Assembly: GCA_003131945.1 (NCBI GenBank)
Contig: PKWD01000405.1
Coordinates: forward strand, 688 to 6,771
Reading direction: 5' to 3'
Origin: Acidimicrobiaceae bacterium
Lineage (GTDB): Bacteria; Actinomycetota; Acidimicrobiia; Acidimicrobiales; UBA8190
Length of the DNA stretch: 6,084 bases
The position numbers were made by a program, and so were the translations under genes. Of the stretch, positions 1 through 5,700 are shown one piece after another (position 1 is the stretch's first letter; each line of letters opens with the position of its first letter). The notes beneath the pieces are model-generated. The model saw only the letters and a program-made list of their open reading frames with translations, made no database searches and had not been told where the DNA came from.

Positions 1-2
1 GC

Positions 3-458
3 ACGACCGATCTCTATGCGGCGCTCGACGTTGCGTCAGGACACGTCATCGCCGACATGACCGATCGCCACCGCGCCGTCGAGTTCCGGCGCTTCTTGAA
101 CCTCATCAATCGCAGTGTGCCCGCCGAGCTTGACGTCCACCTCGTCGTCGACAATGTCTCCACCCACAAGACACCTGAGATCCATCGTTGGCTCCTGCGT
201 CATCCTCGGTTCCACCTCCACTTCACGCCCACCTATAGCTCGTGGATGAACCTTGTCGAGCGCTGGTTCGCCGAACTCACCAACAAGTGGCTTGGGCGAG
301 GCACCCATCGTTCGACCAAAGAGCTCGAGTCAGCCATTGGAAGCTGGATCGACCGATGGAATGACGATCCCAAGCCTTTCGTGTGGCATAAGAGCGCCGA
401 CGAGATCCTGGACACGCTGGCCTCATACTGCGAGCGGATCTCTGACTCAGGTCACTAG
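3..458 (+). CDS. IS630-family transposase, C-terminal part (5' end outside window)
   Basis: This is the C-terminal half of a DDE transposase of the IS630/Tc1-mariner superfamily, which cuts and joins the element's ends at TA dinucleotides. The frame is open from the window edge, giving 151 residues before TAG. It contains LVVDN followed by STHK (Asp50 of the fragment, the second catalytic acid) and, 35 residues later, PTYSSWMNLVERWF with the catalytic Glu86. The first catalytic Asp and the N-terminal helix-turn-helix lie off the window. The ATG at 57 is internal, because homology-like sequence (LYAALDVASG) begins before it. The end ERISDSGH looks like a natural C-terminus for this group. The stop overlaps the stop of the convergent gene at 455-841 by four bases. 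Full-length members are roughly 330-360 aa. Family assignment is secure; whether the element is complete cannot be judged. Confidence 0.9.
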   Translation, partial: TTDLYAALDVASGHVIADMTDRHRAVEFRRFLNLINRSVPAELDVHLVVDNVSTHKTPEIHRWLLRHPRFHLHFTPTYSSWMNLVERWFAELTNKWLGRGTHRSTKELESAIGSWIDRWNDDPKPFVWHKSADEILDTLASYCERISDSGH

Positions 459-841
459 GGCAAGTATGCCCAGACGAGCTGGATGTGATCTTCCTCGCCG
501 GTTGCAAGATTGATGTCCTGCGGTTGGCTGCATTGGTTACCGGACTTCTTGGGACCACAACCGAATACCGTGTAACTGCCCGGCGAGAGCTTGATATCGA
601 ATTTGCCCGACTTCCCAACGTGCTTCACGAGGGCGAGAGGCACGGAGTTGAACTCCACCTCGACTGTTCCAGCCGTCGGCTGGAAGCCACCAGGGTATGC
701 GCCACCTTCGACACCCAGTTCGCCGACAATTGCCGAGTTATGTCCGGCACTGGTGTTCGCGTGGGCCGGAGCGGCCTGTAGTCCGATCACTGTGATGCTG
801 CTGGCGAATAGCGCCAGAGCAAGTTTGATCAAACGGGACAT
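455..841 (-). CDS. Small secreted protein of unknown function with signal peptide
   Basis: This 128-aa protein is probably exported. The ATG at 841 is chosen because GAAAGGAG sits just upstream (GAAAGGAGAATC then ATG) and because residues 1-28 form a classic Sec signal peptide: MSRLIK, a hydrophobic core (LALALFASSITVIGL), then APAHA as a likely cleavage site before NTSAG. A longer frame open to 1117 is Arg/Ser-rich and not convincing. The mature part (about 100 aa) has alternating beta-strand character; GTVEVEF, then GKFDIKLSPGSYTVFGCGP, resembles the beta-sandwich of carboxypeptidase-regulatory-like or transthyretin-like domains. Cys95 and Cys104 could form a disulfide. No catalytic motif is visible. 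The gene converges on the IS630 transposase, and the two TAG stops share bases 455-458, so the C-terminus may have been set by the insertion. It is real as a gene; function is unknown. Confidence 0.75.
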   Translation of the reverse strand: MSRLIKLALALFASSITVIGLQAAPAHANTSAGHNSAIVGELGVEGGAYPGGFQPTAGTVEVEFNSVPLALVKHVGKSGKFDIKLSPGSYTVFGCGPKKSGNQCSQPQDINLATGEEDHIQLVWAYLP

Positions 842-1140
842 GATTCTCCTTTCAGTTTCCGCCCTTGAAGACACCGGCCAAGGACGACGCTTGCGTTTGC
901 AGGTGACCCGATCGCGGTTCTGGAGACTCATTGGAGCACGCCGCACACCGTGGACGGAGACTCCGGGAGCCACGGTCAGCCGGTAGCCTGTTACGCGTTG
1001 GCTGGAAACAGACGCCATACGGCCACGTTGGCGTGTTCCGCTGTCCCTAGTGGTGCGACTCGATCGCGATGCAGTCCTCTCACCAGCCACCAATATCGAA
1101 ACGGTCCGTAACCGCATTCCGTTACAGGTTCAGGTTCCGT
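842..1140. other. Non-coding stretch upstream of the secreted-protein gene
   Basis: No convincing gene is seen. The stretch should hold the promoter of the minus-strand secreted-protein gene, but I cannot pick clear -35/-10 hexamers. One imperfect feature is a 7-bp inverted repeat, ACCGTGG at 947-953 and CCACGGT at 970-976, enclosing a smaller GGAGACTCC palindrome. Frames open through this stretch are rich in Arg/Ser/Pro and have no family resemblance. The lower-frame tail of the MMPL remnant may run into its right end. Confidence 0.5.
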
Positions 1141-1400
1141 CGAGGGCTGTGCCACGTGTGGGTGCCGAAAGGACTCTCGAACCGCATCCACGGCCGGCTG
1201 GGTCCAAGGCAGCAACCAGTTCGACCTCCCGAGCAGAGAGACAAGGGGGCACGGACGGCGGTGGCGTCGAGAAGGATGCCGATGGCCATCCCCGGCCGGA
1301 CACCTTGACAGGTACCTCGCGTCCCGACGGCGAGGGCGGCGAAGGCGAGGAATACGATGGTGGCCGCTCGTCTCTCAGGCCAATCGTAGAGGGGTCGACC
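1141..1400 (-). pseudogene. MMPL/RND-type transporter remnant, C-terminal end, frameshifted
   Basis: Three minus-strand frames together spell the C-terminus of an MMPL-family membrane transporter (proton-driven RND superfamily, often exporting lipids in actinobacteria). One frame gives AATIVFLAFAALAVG, the penultimate membrane helix. A second gives EVPVKV, matching the loop that in the family reads like DVKVLATG. The first frame resumes with GMAIGILLDATAVRAPL, the conserved G-I-L-L-D-A-T-x-V-R motif of the last helix. After another shift and an apparent loss of about six residues, LLGRSNWLLPWTQPAVDAV follows, matching the family's LLGRWNWWLP tail. Intact proteins are about 700 aa or more; I found no trace of the rest upstream. 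At least two indels and a deletion mean it cannot make a functional transporter. Family membership is inferred from motifs recognised by eye; the boundaries are approximate. Confidence 0.75.
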
Positions 1401-2025
1401 TCCGCCGCTCGGCTCACCAGGCACGCCTGCTGGCGGTTCTATGGCCGGACGACGGCACACAGTTCCACCGCCCGATCCGGAGGGATCGACAGGCCATCGG
1501 TATCCCCGAGTACGTGCGGTTGGGGGAGGACGAGCGGAACCTATGACACACAACCCGCAACCTATGTGGGAGCCGGATAACGCGTTAAGCGAGTCGGTGG
1601 CCAGTCTGGCAGGTGCTGGGCGAATCTCGTACCGGGCTCTACGCCTCGTTACCGGCCAAACCACTTCTGGATCCAAGCCTTCCGACATCTCTCGCCACGC
1701 CCAGGCCCCATCCAGAGGACCCACATCCATTCTTTGACGGTTGCCCAGGCCGACTGCTTCGGGTGACCGATTGCCACGTCGACAAGTCTGCCATCCCGAC
1801 GTCCTTCAGACGTCCGCAGGTCAGTTCAATGGTCCGGCGGCGGCGGGAATTGGGGCGCGGTATCGCCCGGACTCGGACGCGGGCTCACCAGCTCGCGCCG
1901 CCCGGAAGTGCCGGGCTACGTCGTCGGCTGGGCAGCCGCTAGAGGACCTACGCGCAATCACTCATCGTGGCGTAGATCCCGGACGGTTACCGGGACGAGT
2001 CGCCCTGTGTTCGATGACGACTCTG
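1401..2025. other. Long stretch with no recognisable gene
   Basis: About 620 bases without a supported gene. Several long frames are open on both strands, as expected in GC-rich DNA, but their products are Pro/Arg/Ser-rich with no domain I recognise and no good ribosome binding site. Short plausible-looking protein pieces on the plus strand in different frames (for example IPEYVRLGEDERNL near 1500-1541) may be debris of another decayed gene, but I cannot name it. A hairpin, TCCCGG at 1977-1982 and CCGGGA at 1990-1995, lies just beyond the 3' end of the minus-strand gene at 2026-2415. Confidence 0.45.
1977..1995 (-). terminator. Possible weak hairpin terminator after the 129-aa gene
   Basis: A 6-bp GC-rich stem (TCCCGG/CCGGGA) with a 7-nt loop lies 31 bases past the stop of the minus-strand gene at 2026-2415. 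No T-run follows on the minus strand, so it is not a canonical intrinsic terminator. T-poor terminators are common in actinobacteria, which keeps this possible. Confidence 0.25.
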
Positions 2026-2415
2026 TTAGCCGACGAATGACTTGATGTCCTTGACGAGCTTGTCTTCGATCTCGATATTCCAGGCGGTTTCGGCCACATC
2101 CACGACGAGGAATAGGTCCGAGATGAGCAATGTTTCGATTGCTGCAACCCCGAGGTGCTCGAGCCACTTACCGATGCCAATACGGACCGTGAAATCGGCG
2201 GGAATCCCAGCAATCATGATGGTCATCGCGCGGTCTGCATCGACGACCCCACGCAGGAAGCCACCCTTCTTGGCTTGGATGGCCACGCCCTGCGCGCTCG
2301 GTGCTGAGGTCTGGGTCGTGAAGCCGTCGGTCTTCAGATACTCCTCGATGTGGGATTGCAGCGCGCTCAGGTCCGAGCCCTTGCCTTGGAAGTGCTCCAC
2401 TTTCTCGCCGACCAT
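2026..2415 (-). CDS. Conserved hypothetical protein, 129 aa
   Basis: This intact gene encodes a 129-residue protein of unknown function. The ATG at 2415 follows GAAGGAGG with a five-base spacer (GAAGGAGGCCGTC then ATG), an excellent ribosome binding site, and the frame closes with TAA. There is no signal peptide. The start, KVEHFQGKGSDLSALQSHIEEYLK, suggests a short strand and a helix; then AIQAKKGGFLRG, a strand-rich centre (TIMIAGIPADFTVRIGIGKWLEHLG), a moderately hydrophobic stretch at about residues 90-108 (AAIETLLISDLFLVVDVA), and an acidic/basic tail IEIEDKLVKDIKSFVG. Its composition is that of a real folded protein, unlike neighbouring open frames. I believe similar proteins occur across actinobacteria without an assigned role, but I cannot name a family. 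It stands alone, flanked by gene-free DNA on both sides. Confidence 0.8.
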   Translation of the reverse strand: MVGEKVEHFQGKGSDLSALQSHIEEYLKTDGFTTQTSAPSAQGVAIQAKKGGFLRGVVDADRAMTIMIAGIPADFTVRIGIGKWLEHLGVAAIETLLISDLFLVVDVAETAWNIEIEDKLVKDIKSFVG

Positions 2416-3106
2416 GACGGCCTCCTTCGGGTTGGTCGCTGGGTCGTCTACCCAGCGCGATGGTGCAGATCAGAGTCCTCATTGGCGAGCCCACCCCATT
2501 AGGTGACCTACTCGTCGTGACCACCAGATCAGGGGACGGCCTCTAGCCGCCTGATGAAACCTAGTACCCAGGTTGGCGGAGGAGCGGTCGCGGCACTCCT
2601 CACAGCGCCCCGAAAGTCTCGAAGACCGCCCTGTGACCGCAATTCTCTTCTCCGACGTGACTCTTGTTTCCCCTCACGACGGTCGCGGTCAAGAGTTGCT
2701 GTGCACCATCCATCGCTGCCGGGTTGCGTTAGGCGTGACGCACTCGTCTTTCGGCTCGACCCAAGCGCAATCATGAGGAGACAGCGATCCGGGATGGGTC
2801 GCCGCCTGGCCTGGCCACCCGGCTCCGGCGCAACCCGCCCGCCGCTGATGGATGGAGAGGCTATCGGGATCCCGAGTACCGGGCCCTCAGACTCTGCTGG
2901 TCTGGTCCAAGACCTCGATCGGAATCAGGCACATCTAGTGTCGACAAGTAGCGCGGCGAAACTCGATCCTCGGGCTTTGAGCACCATGCCGACGAAGGGA
3001 TGCCATCGCCAAACCCGGTTGAAGCCGCGGACCAACGCCCTTAGAGTGCTGTCGAGGATATTCAGCGCCCGGCGCTTATGCCGCGGTCGGCGGAGAGGGG
3101 AGTCCC
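2416..3106. other. Gene-poor intergenic region between divergent genes
   Basis: The flanking genes (129-aa protein on minus, universal stress protein on plus) diverge from this 691-bp gap, so it should hold both promoters, but no clear hexamers stand out. No strong DosR-type palindrome was found before the stress gene. Several frames are open but none has both a ribosome binding site and protein-like composition. A plus-strand segment at about 2627-2740 reads RPVTAILFSDVTLVS then GQELLCTIH, faintly like the start of a class III nucleotide cyclase domain, and may be a degraded fragment. Confidence 0.4.
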
Positions 3107-3547
3107 ATGTACAAAGCGATTGTCGTTGGTACCGACGGGTCAGACCGCGCGGAAGTCGCCGTCAAAGAGGCTTTTGCCCTGGCAAAGATGACTGGGGCCA
3201 AGGTACATGCCGTCCATGCAGTTCACCCCGCGGCCACGACGGGCTTCTCTGACGTACCCGGAACAGCGCAGTCAACCAGTGCCAGCCTGCGCGACCACGC
3301 TGACCACGTGGGCACGGAGCTGCTTGCCAAGGCCGAGCGCGAGGGAGTGTCTGCCGAGGTGCACAATCCCGAAGGTGACCCTGCGGATGCGCTCATCAGC
3401 ATCGCCGAAGCTGTGGACGCCGACGTCATCGTGGTTGGAAACCGGGGTATGGCAGGGATGAAACGCTTTGTGCTCGGGAGCGTTCCCAACAAGGTGTCGC
3501 ATCAGTGCCCCTGCAGTCTGCTCATCGTGAACACGGACCGCAGCTGA
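3107..3547 (+). CDS. Universal stress protein (UspA family), single domain
   Basis: This 146-aa cytoplasmic protein is a one-domain universal stress protein with a Rossmann-like alpha/beta fold, probably of the ATP-binding type. The start YKAIVVGTDGS places Asp10 where the adenine-contacting acid lies. The ATP signature G-x2-G-x9-G-S is exact: Gly111, Gly114, Gly124 and Ser125 in GNRGMAGMKRFVLGS. It is followed by the usual SHQCPCSLLIV end, with the Pro in the P-CSLLIV strand. Length is typical for single-domain members (140-160 aa). The ATG at 3107 is preceded by GGAGAGGGGAG with a short spacer. Such proteins often act in hypoxia, dormancy or starvation survival in actinobacteria; the exact role here is unknown. 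It is monocistronic as far as can be seen, with a cluster of palindromes immediately after the stop. Confidence 0.93.
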   Translation: MYKAIVVGTDGSDRAEVAVKEAFALAKMTGAKVHAVHAVHPAATTGFSDVPGTAQSTSASLRDHADHVGTELLAKAEREGVSAEVHNPEGDPADALISIAEAVDADVIVVGNRGMAGMKRFVLGSVPNKVSHQCPCSLLIVNTDRS

Positions 3548-3553
3548 TCCCTT

Positions 3554-3590
3554 GGGGCCCCGCTAGCGGTTAGGACTGATTCAGGTCCTA
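3554..3590. repeat. Three adjacent palindromes just downstream of the universal stress gene
   Basis: Within 37 bases lie GGGGCCCC (3554-3561), CCGCTAGCGG (3560-3569) and TAGGACTGATTCAGGTCCTA (3571-3590). The third is a near-perfect palindrome with one unpaired G (TAGGACTGA, T, TCAG, G, TCCTA). They begin seven bases after the stop. They could act as a transcript 3' end, although no T-tract follows, or as a binding site for a dimeric regulator. Confidence 0.45.
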
Positions 3591-3989
3591 GTCGACGCCG
3601 AAGCTTTCATGGCTGCGACAATGTGAGCGCAAGCGGTGAAGGCAGCGCACAGAATGCCGGGTCCAGGCGCCTACGCGGGGAAGGGCGGCCACTCCCCGGA
3701 CTGATTGGGATCACCCGTTCTGCTGCGGGTACCAGAGCCCGCCAGGCCGACCGGAATTGCCGCGTACAACGTCGCCACGGGGTAGCCCCGGATGGTGCTT
3801 ACTCGCACGGTATCGCTCAGAGGCGCGATACCGTGCCTTTGAACTTCCCCCGTCATTCGATCGCCGGCGAGGAGCCCCCAGCTCGGCGGCCAGGATTGCG
3901 ATCCTGGGCCCTGACCGGATGATTGTGGATACTCCCCTCCTTATTCTGTGGTGAATGCCACGCCGTTGCCATAACACCCCTGGCCAGAG
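3591..3989. other. Gene-free stretch with inverted repeats
   Basis: No supported gene. Open frames on both strands here lack ribosome binding sites and family resemblance. The region contains a perfect 12-bp inverted repeat (3805-3836, listed separately) and a 7-bp one, CCAGGAT at 3890-3896 and ATCCTGG at 3901-3907 with a four-base loop. Confidence 0.45.
3805..3836. repeat. Perfect 12-bp inverted repeat with 8-nt loop
   Basis: GCACGGTATCGC (3805-3816) is exactly mirrored by GCGATACCGTGC (3825-3836) across TCAGAGGC. On the plus strand it is followed by CTTTGAACTT, a weak T-rich tail, so it might be a factor-assisted terminator for plus-strand transcription from the stress gene about 260 bases upstream. 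Alternatively it could be an operator for a dimeric repressor or a leftover of a mobile element end. The sequence alone does not decide. Confidence 0.6.
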
Positions 3990-4028
3990 AGATTCATGAA
4001 CACCCCACTGCGAGGTGTTCATGAATCT
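3990..4028. repeat. Perfect 15-bp inverted repeat containing TTCATGAA
   Basis: AGATTCATGAACACC (3990-4004) pairs exactly with GGTGTTCATGAATCT (4014-4028) around a nine-base loop. Each arm includes the palindrome TTCATGAA, and a third TTCATGAA occurs at 4041-4048. The three start at 3993, 4018 and 4041, that is 25 and 23 bases apart. The cluster lies beyond the 3' side of a transposase remnant, so it could be part of the insertion element's terminal region where transposase binds. An operator array is the alternative. Confidence 0.6.
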
Positions 4029-4459
4029 GGACCCTCATTTTTCATGAAACCCACCGTTGGAGGTGGCGATGAGTCACTGGCTCGTCCGCCACCCCGGGAA
4101 GTACGCAAAATGCCGGCCTCCGGGCCGGCATTTTGCTTGAGCGTCGATCGACTTCCTGCGCTCAGACGCGACGAAGTCGCCCCGAAGGGCGATTTCTCGT
4201 TGCAGCCGTGGCTCAGCTGGTCGGGCGGACCGGTGGCCTTGGCCGGAACGGATGCACTCCCCCCAGGAGAACATTCAGGTGTCCAGGTTCCCTGGCGCCG
4301 CTTGGCCCGCGGCACGGGCTTGGGCTCGTCCTCGGCCTGCTTAGCCCTGAAACTCCGAATGCGATCGAGGTTGTACGCGGCCACCGTGAAACCGAGGAGG
4401 ACGGTGATCTTCGTCCGCCCGAACACCCGGAAGAATCCCCGGAACAAGTCAGCGAACAC
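4019..4459 (-). pseudogene. Transposase remnant, C-terminal end
   Basis: The minus-strand frame starts at GTG 4459 and runs 146 codons. Only the first ~59 codons (about 4283-4459) look like real protein: VFGRTKITVLLGFTVAAYNLDRIRSF, then a Lys/Arg/Pro-rich tail PRAKRRQGTW. A hydrophobic stretch, N-L-x-x-I-R-S-F and a basic tail ending in GTW is the pattern I associate with the C-termini of DDE transposases of actinobacterial insertion elements; I cannot fix the IS family. The rest of the frame reads through the perfect hairpin at 4105-4136 and one TTCATGAA repeat, so it is probably non-coding element-end sequence. The catalytic domain is absent: between this fragment and the upstream gene ending at 4518 there are only about 60 bases. 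This is therefore a truncated element, probably inactive, lying directly downstream of the broken DUF6176-like gene. Confidence 0.5.
4105..4136. terminator. Strong bidirectional intrinsic terminator-like hairpin
   Basis: GCAAAATGCCGGCC (4105-4118) and GGCCGGCATTTTGC (4123-4136) form a perfect 14-bp stem with a TCCG tetraloop. A GC-rich core is flanked by A4 on one side and T4 on the other, so it can work in either direction. On the minus strand it lies downstream of the transposase remnant and would end that transcript; on the plus strand it would block read-through from the left. Confidence 0.8.
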
Positions 4460-4517
4460 CGCGGGGTCGGTGTCTCGTCCACCAGCTGGGTGGTCGACAG
4501 TCCTCGAGACGGCTGGG

Positions 4518-4852
4518 TCAGATCGTTACGTCGAGAATCTTGTAAGATGGAGCAGGACCAGGTTGCGTCATGTCGACACCGGAGATTTCGAGAATTTGCT
4601 GGCGTTGCCACTCGTCGAACGGATCGGGCGATGTCGCGATCTGGGCGAATGACGCAGCGACGTTATCGGCCTCCAAAAAAACGTACAGGACGGTGCCATC
4701 GGGACTCAGGAACCACAATTCGCGCTTCACACCCCGGCGCGCTCTAAAGACGCAGCAAACTCCCCCTGAGGAGTCATGCAGTCGGCGGCGAATGCCCGGA
4801 CGTGGGTTGCCTTCCCGGGAAGGACGGGGAATGCTCCGCAAAACTCAGCCAT
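4518..4852 (-). pseudogene. DUF6176-like protein gene with a 2-nt frameshift
   Basis: Translation from ATG 4852 (ribosome site CCGGAGGTGCA before it) gives MAEFCGAFPVLPGK and continues to LERAGV, then hits TGA at 4727-4729 after 41 residues. A second frame continues the same protein without loss: KRELWFLSPDGTVLYVFLEAD, then SFAQIATSPDPFDEWQ and GVDMTQPGPA, stopping at TGA 4518-4520. Joined, the product is 110 aa, and the 335-nt span is exactly 2 nt longer than needed. The extra bases map to a CACAC repeat at 4728-4732 (GTGTG on the coding strand). The sequence resembles the DUF6176 family of small putative dimeric alpha/beta-barrel proteins of unknown function, usually about 105-115 aa. Either the gene is a recent pseudogene or the read has an error; the rest of the codons are undamaged, which favours a recent change. 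Confidence 0.7.
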
Positions 4853-4865
4853 TGCACCTCCGGTT

Positions 4866-4955
4866 CTACTTACCCTTGAGGCGATACTTGTCTCTCAGGT
4901 CCCGCTTCTGGAATGCGTCTCGCAACGTGCGCACGATAGAGCGCAAATGGAACGC
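4866..4955 (-). pseudogene. Possible C-terminal scrap of a small basic protein
   Basis: A minus-strand frame ends in LRSIVRTLRDAFQKRDLRDKY followed by RLKGK and TAG at 4866-4868, 13 bases before the ATG of the DUF6176-like gene. The last 26 residues are strongly basic and amphipathic and look protein-like. Farther upstream the frame loses this character (Cys/Leu/Pro-rich around 4960-5057), and no start codon has a ribosome binding site. It may be the tail of a truncated gene once co-transcribed with its neighbour, or chance. No family recognised. Confidence 0.25.
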
Positions 4956-5016
4956 TAGTCCGCGGCCATGCCGAGCCAAAACAGGGCCGCTACCTGGCGC
5001 AAGCGAGCAGGCACAT

Positions 5017-5065
5017 AAAAAAAGTGGCGCATAGCCTTGAGGTTGCCGAGACAGCACTTTGCGCC
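5017..5065 (-). terminator. Probable intrinsic terminator of the DUF899 gene
   Basis: On the minus strand, five bases after the stop of the DUF899 gene, GGCGCA (5065-5060) can pair with TGCGCC (5031-5026) across a 28-nt loop, followed by AC and seven T residues (A-run at 5017-5023 on the plus strand). An alternative pairing of AAAGT with ACTTT overlaps it. The loop is long for a textbook terminator, but the position and the T-tract, rare in this GC-rich DNA, support the call. Confidence 0.5.
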
Positions 5066-5070
5066 GAACT

Positions 5071-5700
5071 TCAGCCGTAGGTCGGGTGCTGGGGCCAGCC
5101 GGGAGGCGAGTTCTCCCAATCTTCCTGACGGCCGTAGGGAGCTAGGTCGAGGATGTTGTTGACAAACAACAATCGGTCTACGCCCCGGCCACTGGTGGCG
5201 TATGTGCGATAGACCTGCTCGCCGTCGGTGAAGAACAGGTTGAGCATGAAACCGCGGCTTGCCCCGCAGTCATCGGCGAACGAAGTCTCGCGCGAGGACG
5301 CGAACGGCACCGTCCATCTCTTGCTGACCCAGTAGGACTCCATCTGAGCCAGCGGCATGTTGGACACAGTCCGCCAGCTCACCCCCTCGTCGGCCAGCGT
5401 CGCCAGATCGATAACGTTGTTGGTGAAGTGAGTGCAGCCGGGACAGAAAGCATCCGGACCATTGTCCATGAACTGGTAGATGGCCAACTGCGGGCGCCCA
5501 TCGAAGAAGTCCAGCAACCGCTTTGGCCCATCAGTAGTTTCGAAGAGGTACTTCTCGTTGTCAAGACGGACCATCGGAAGGCGGCGTCGTTGGGCGGCAA
5601 TGCCGTCGAGGTGGCGAGTGGCTTCCTTCTCCGCAACGAGTAGCGCGTCACGCTCTCTCTGCCATTCCTTCGCCGACACGACACTCGGCATGCTGACCAT
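5071..5700 (-). CDS. DUF899 family protein (thioredoxin-like)
   Basis: This 209-aa protein belongs to the DUF899 family, cytoplasmic proteins with a thioredoxin-like fold and no established substrate. The start ATG 5700 follows TTGGAGGTGGCTCAC, a good ribosome binding site; the frame stays open upstream to 5823 but that part is not protein-like. The N-terminus SAKEWQRERDALLVAEKEATR and the RRRLPMVRLDNEKYLFE segment are family hallmarks. The central FFDGRPQLAIYQFM strand leads to CPGC (residues 86-89), placed where the thioredoxin CxxC lies, so a redox role is plausible. FADDCGASRGFML (Cys145) replaces the DFNYDF seen in many relatives, and it ends RQEDWENSPPGWPQHPTYG. It is somewhat shorter than the usual 220-250 aa. 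It appears to be transcribed alone, with a T-tract hairpin just after the stop; the next gene upstream ends 318 bases away. Confidence 0.88.
   Translation of the reverse strand: MVSMPSVVSAKEWQRERDALLVAEKEATRHLDGIAAQRRRLPMVRLDNEKYLFETTDGPKRLLDFFDGRPQLAIYQFMDNGPDAFCPGCTHFTNNVIDLATLADEGVSWRTVSNMPLAQMESYWVSKRWTVPFASSRETSFADDCGASRGFMLNLFFTDGEQVYRTYATSGRGVDRLLFVNNILDLAPYGRQEDWENSPPGWPQHPTYG

Noticed and set aside
842..1117. N-terminal extension of the secreted-protein gene
   Set aside because: The extension is not protein-like and would bury the signal peptide; the internal ATG at 841 has a strong ribosome site.
1050..1580. Long plus-strand open frame of 176 codons
   Set aside because: Its product is low-complexity Arg/Ser/Thr/Gly-rich, it has no ribosome binding site, and it lies opposite the MMPL remnant on the other strand.
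2554..3252. 232-codon plus-strand open frame overlapping the start of the universal stress gene
   Set aside because: It overlaps the universal stress gene in another frame, has no ribosome site and is Arg/Pro/Ser-rich; it is a GC-rich open-frame artefact.
4207..4225. Sequence resembling the 5' D-arm part of a tRNA (GTGGCTCAGCTGGT)
   Set aside because: No T-arm (GGTTCGAAT-type) or matching acceptor stem follows at the right distance.
4133..4747. 204-codon plus-strand open frame
   Set aside because: It lies opposite the transposase remnant and the DUF6176-like gene, whose motifs are on the minus strand.
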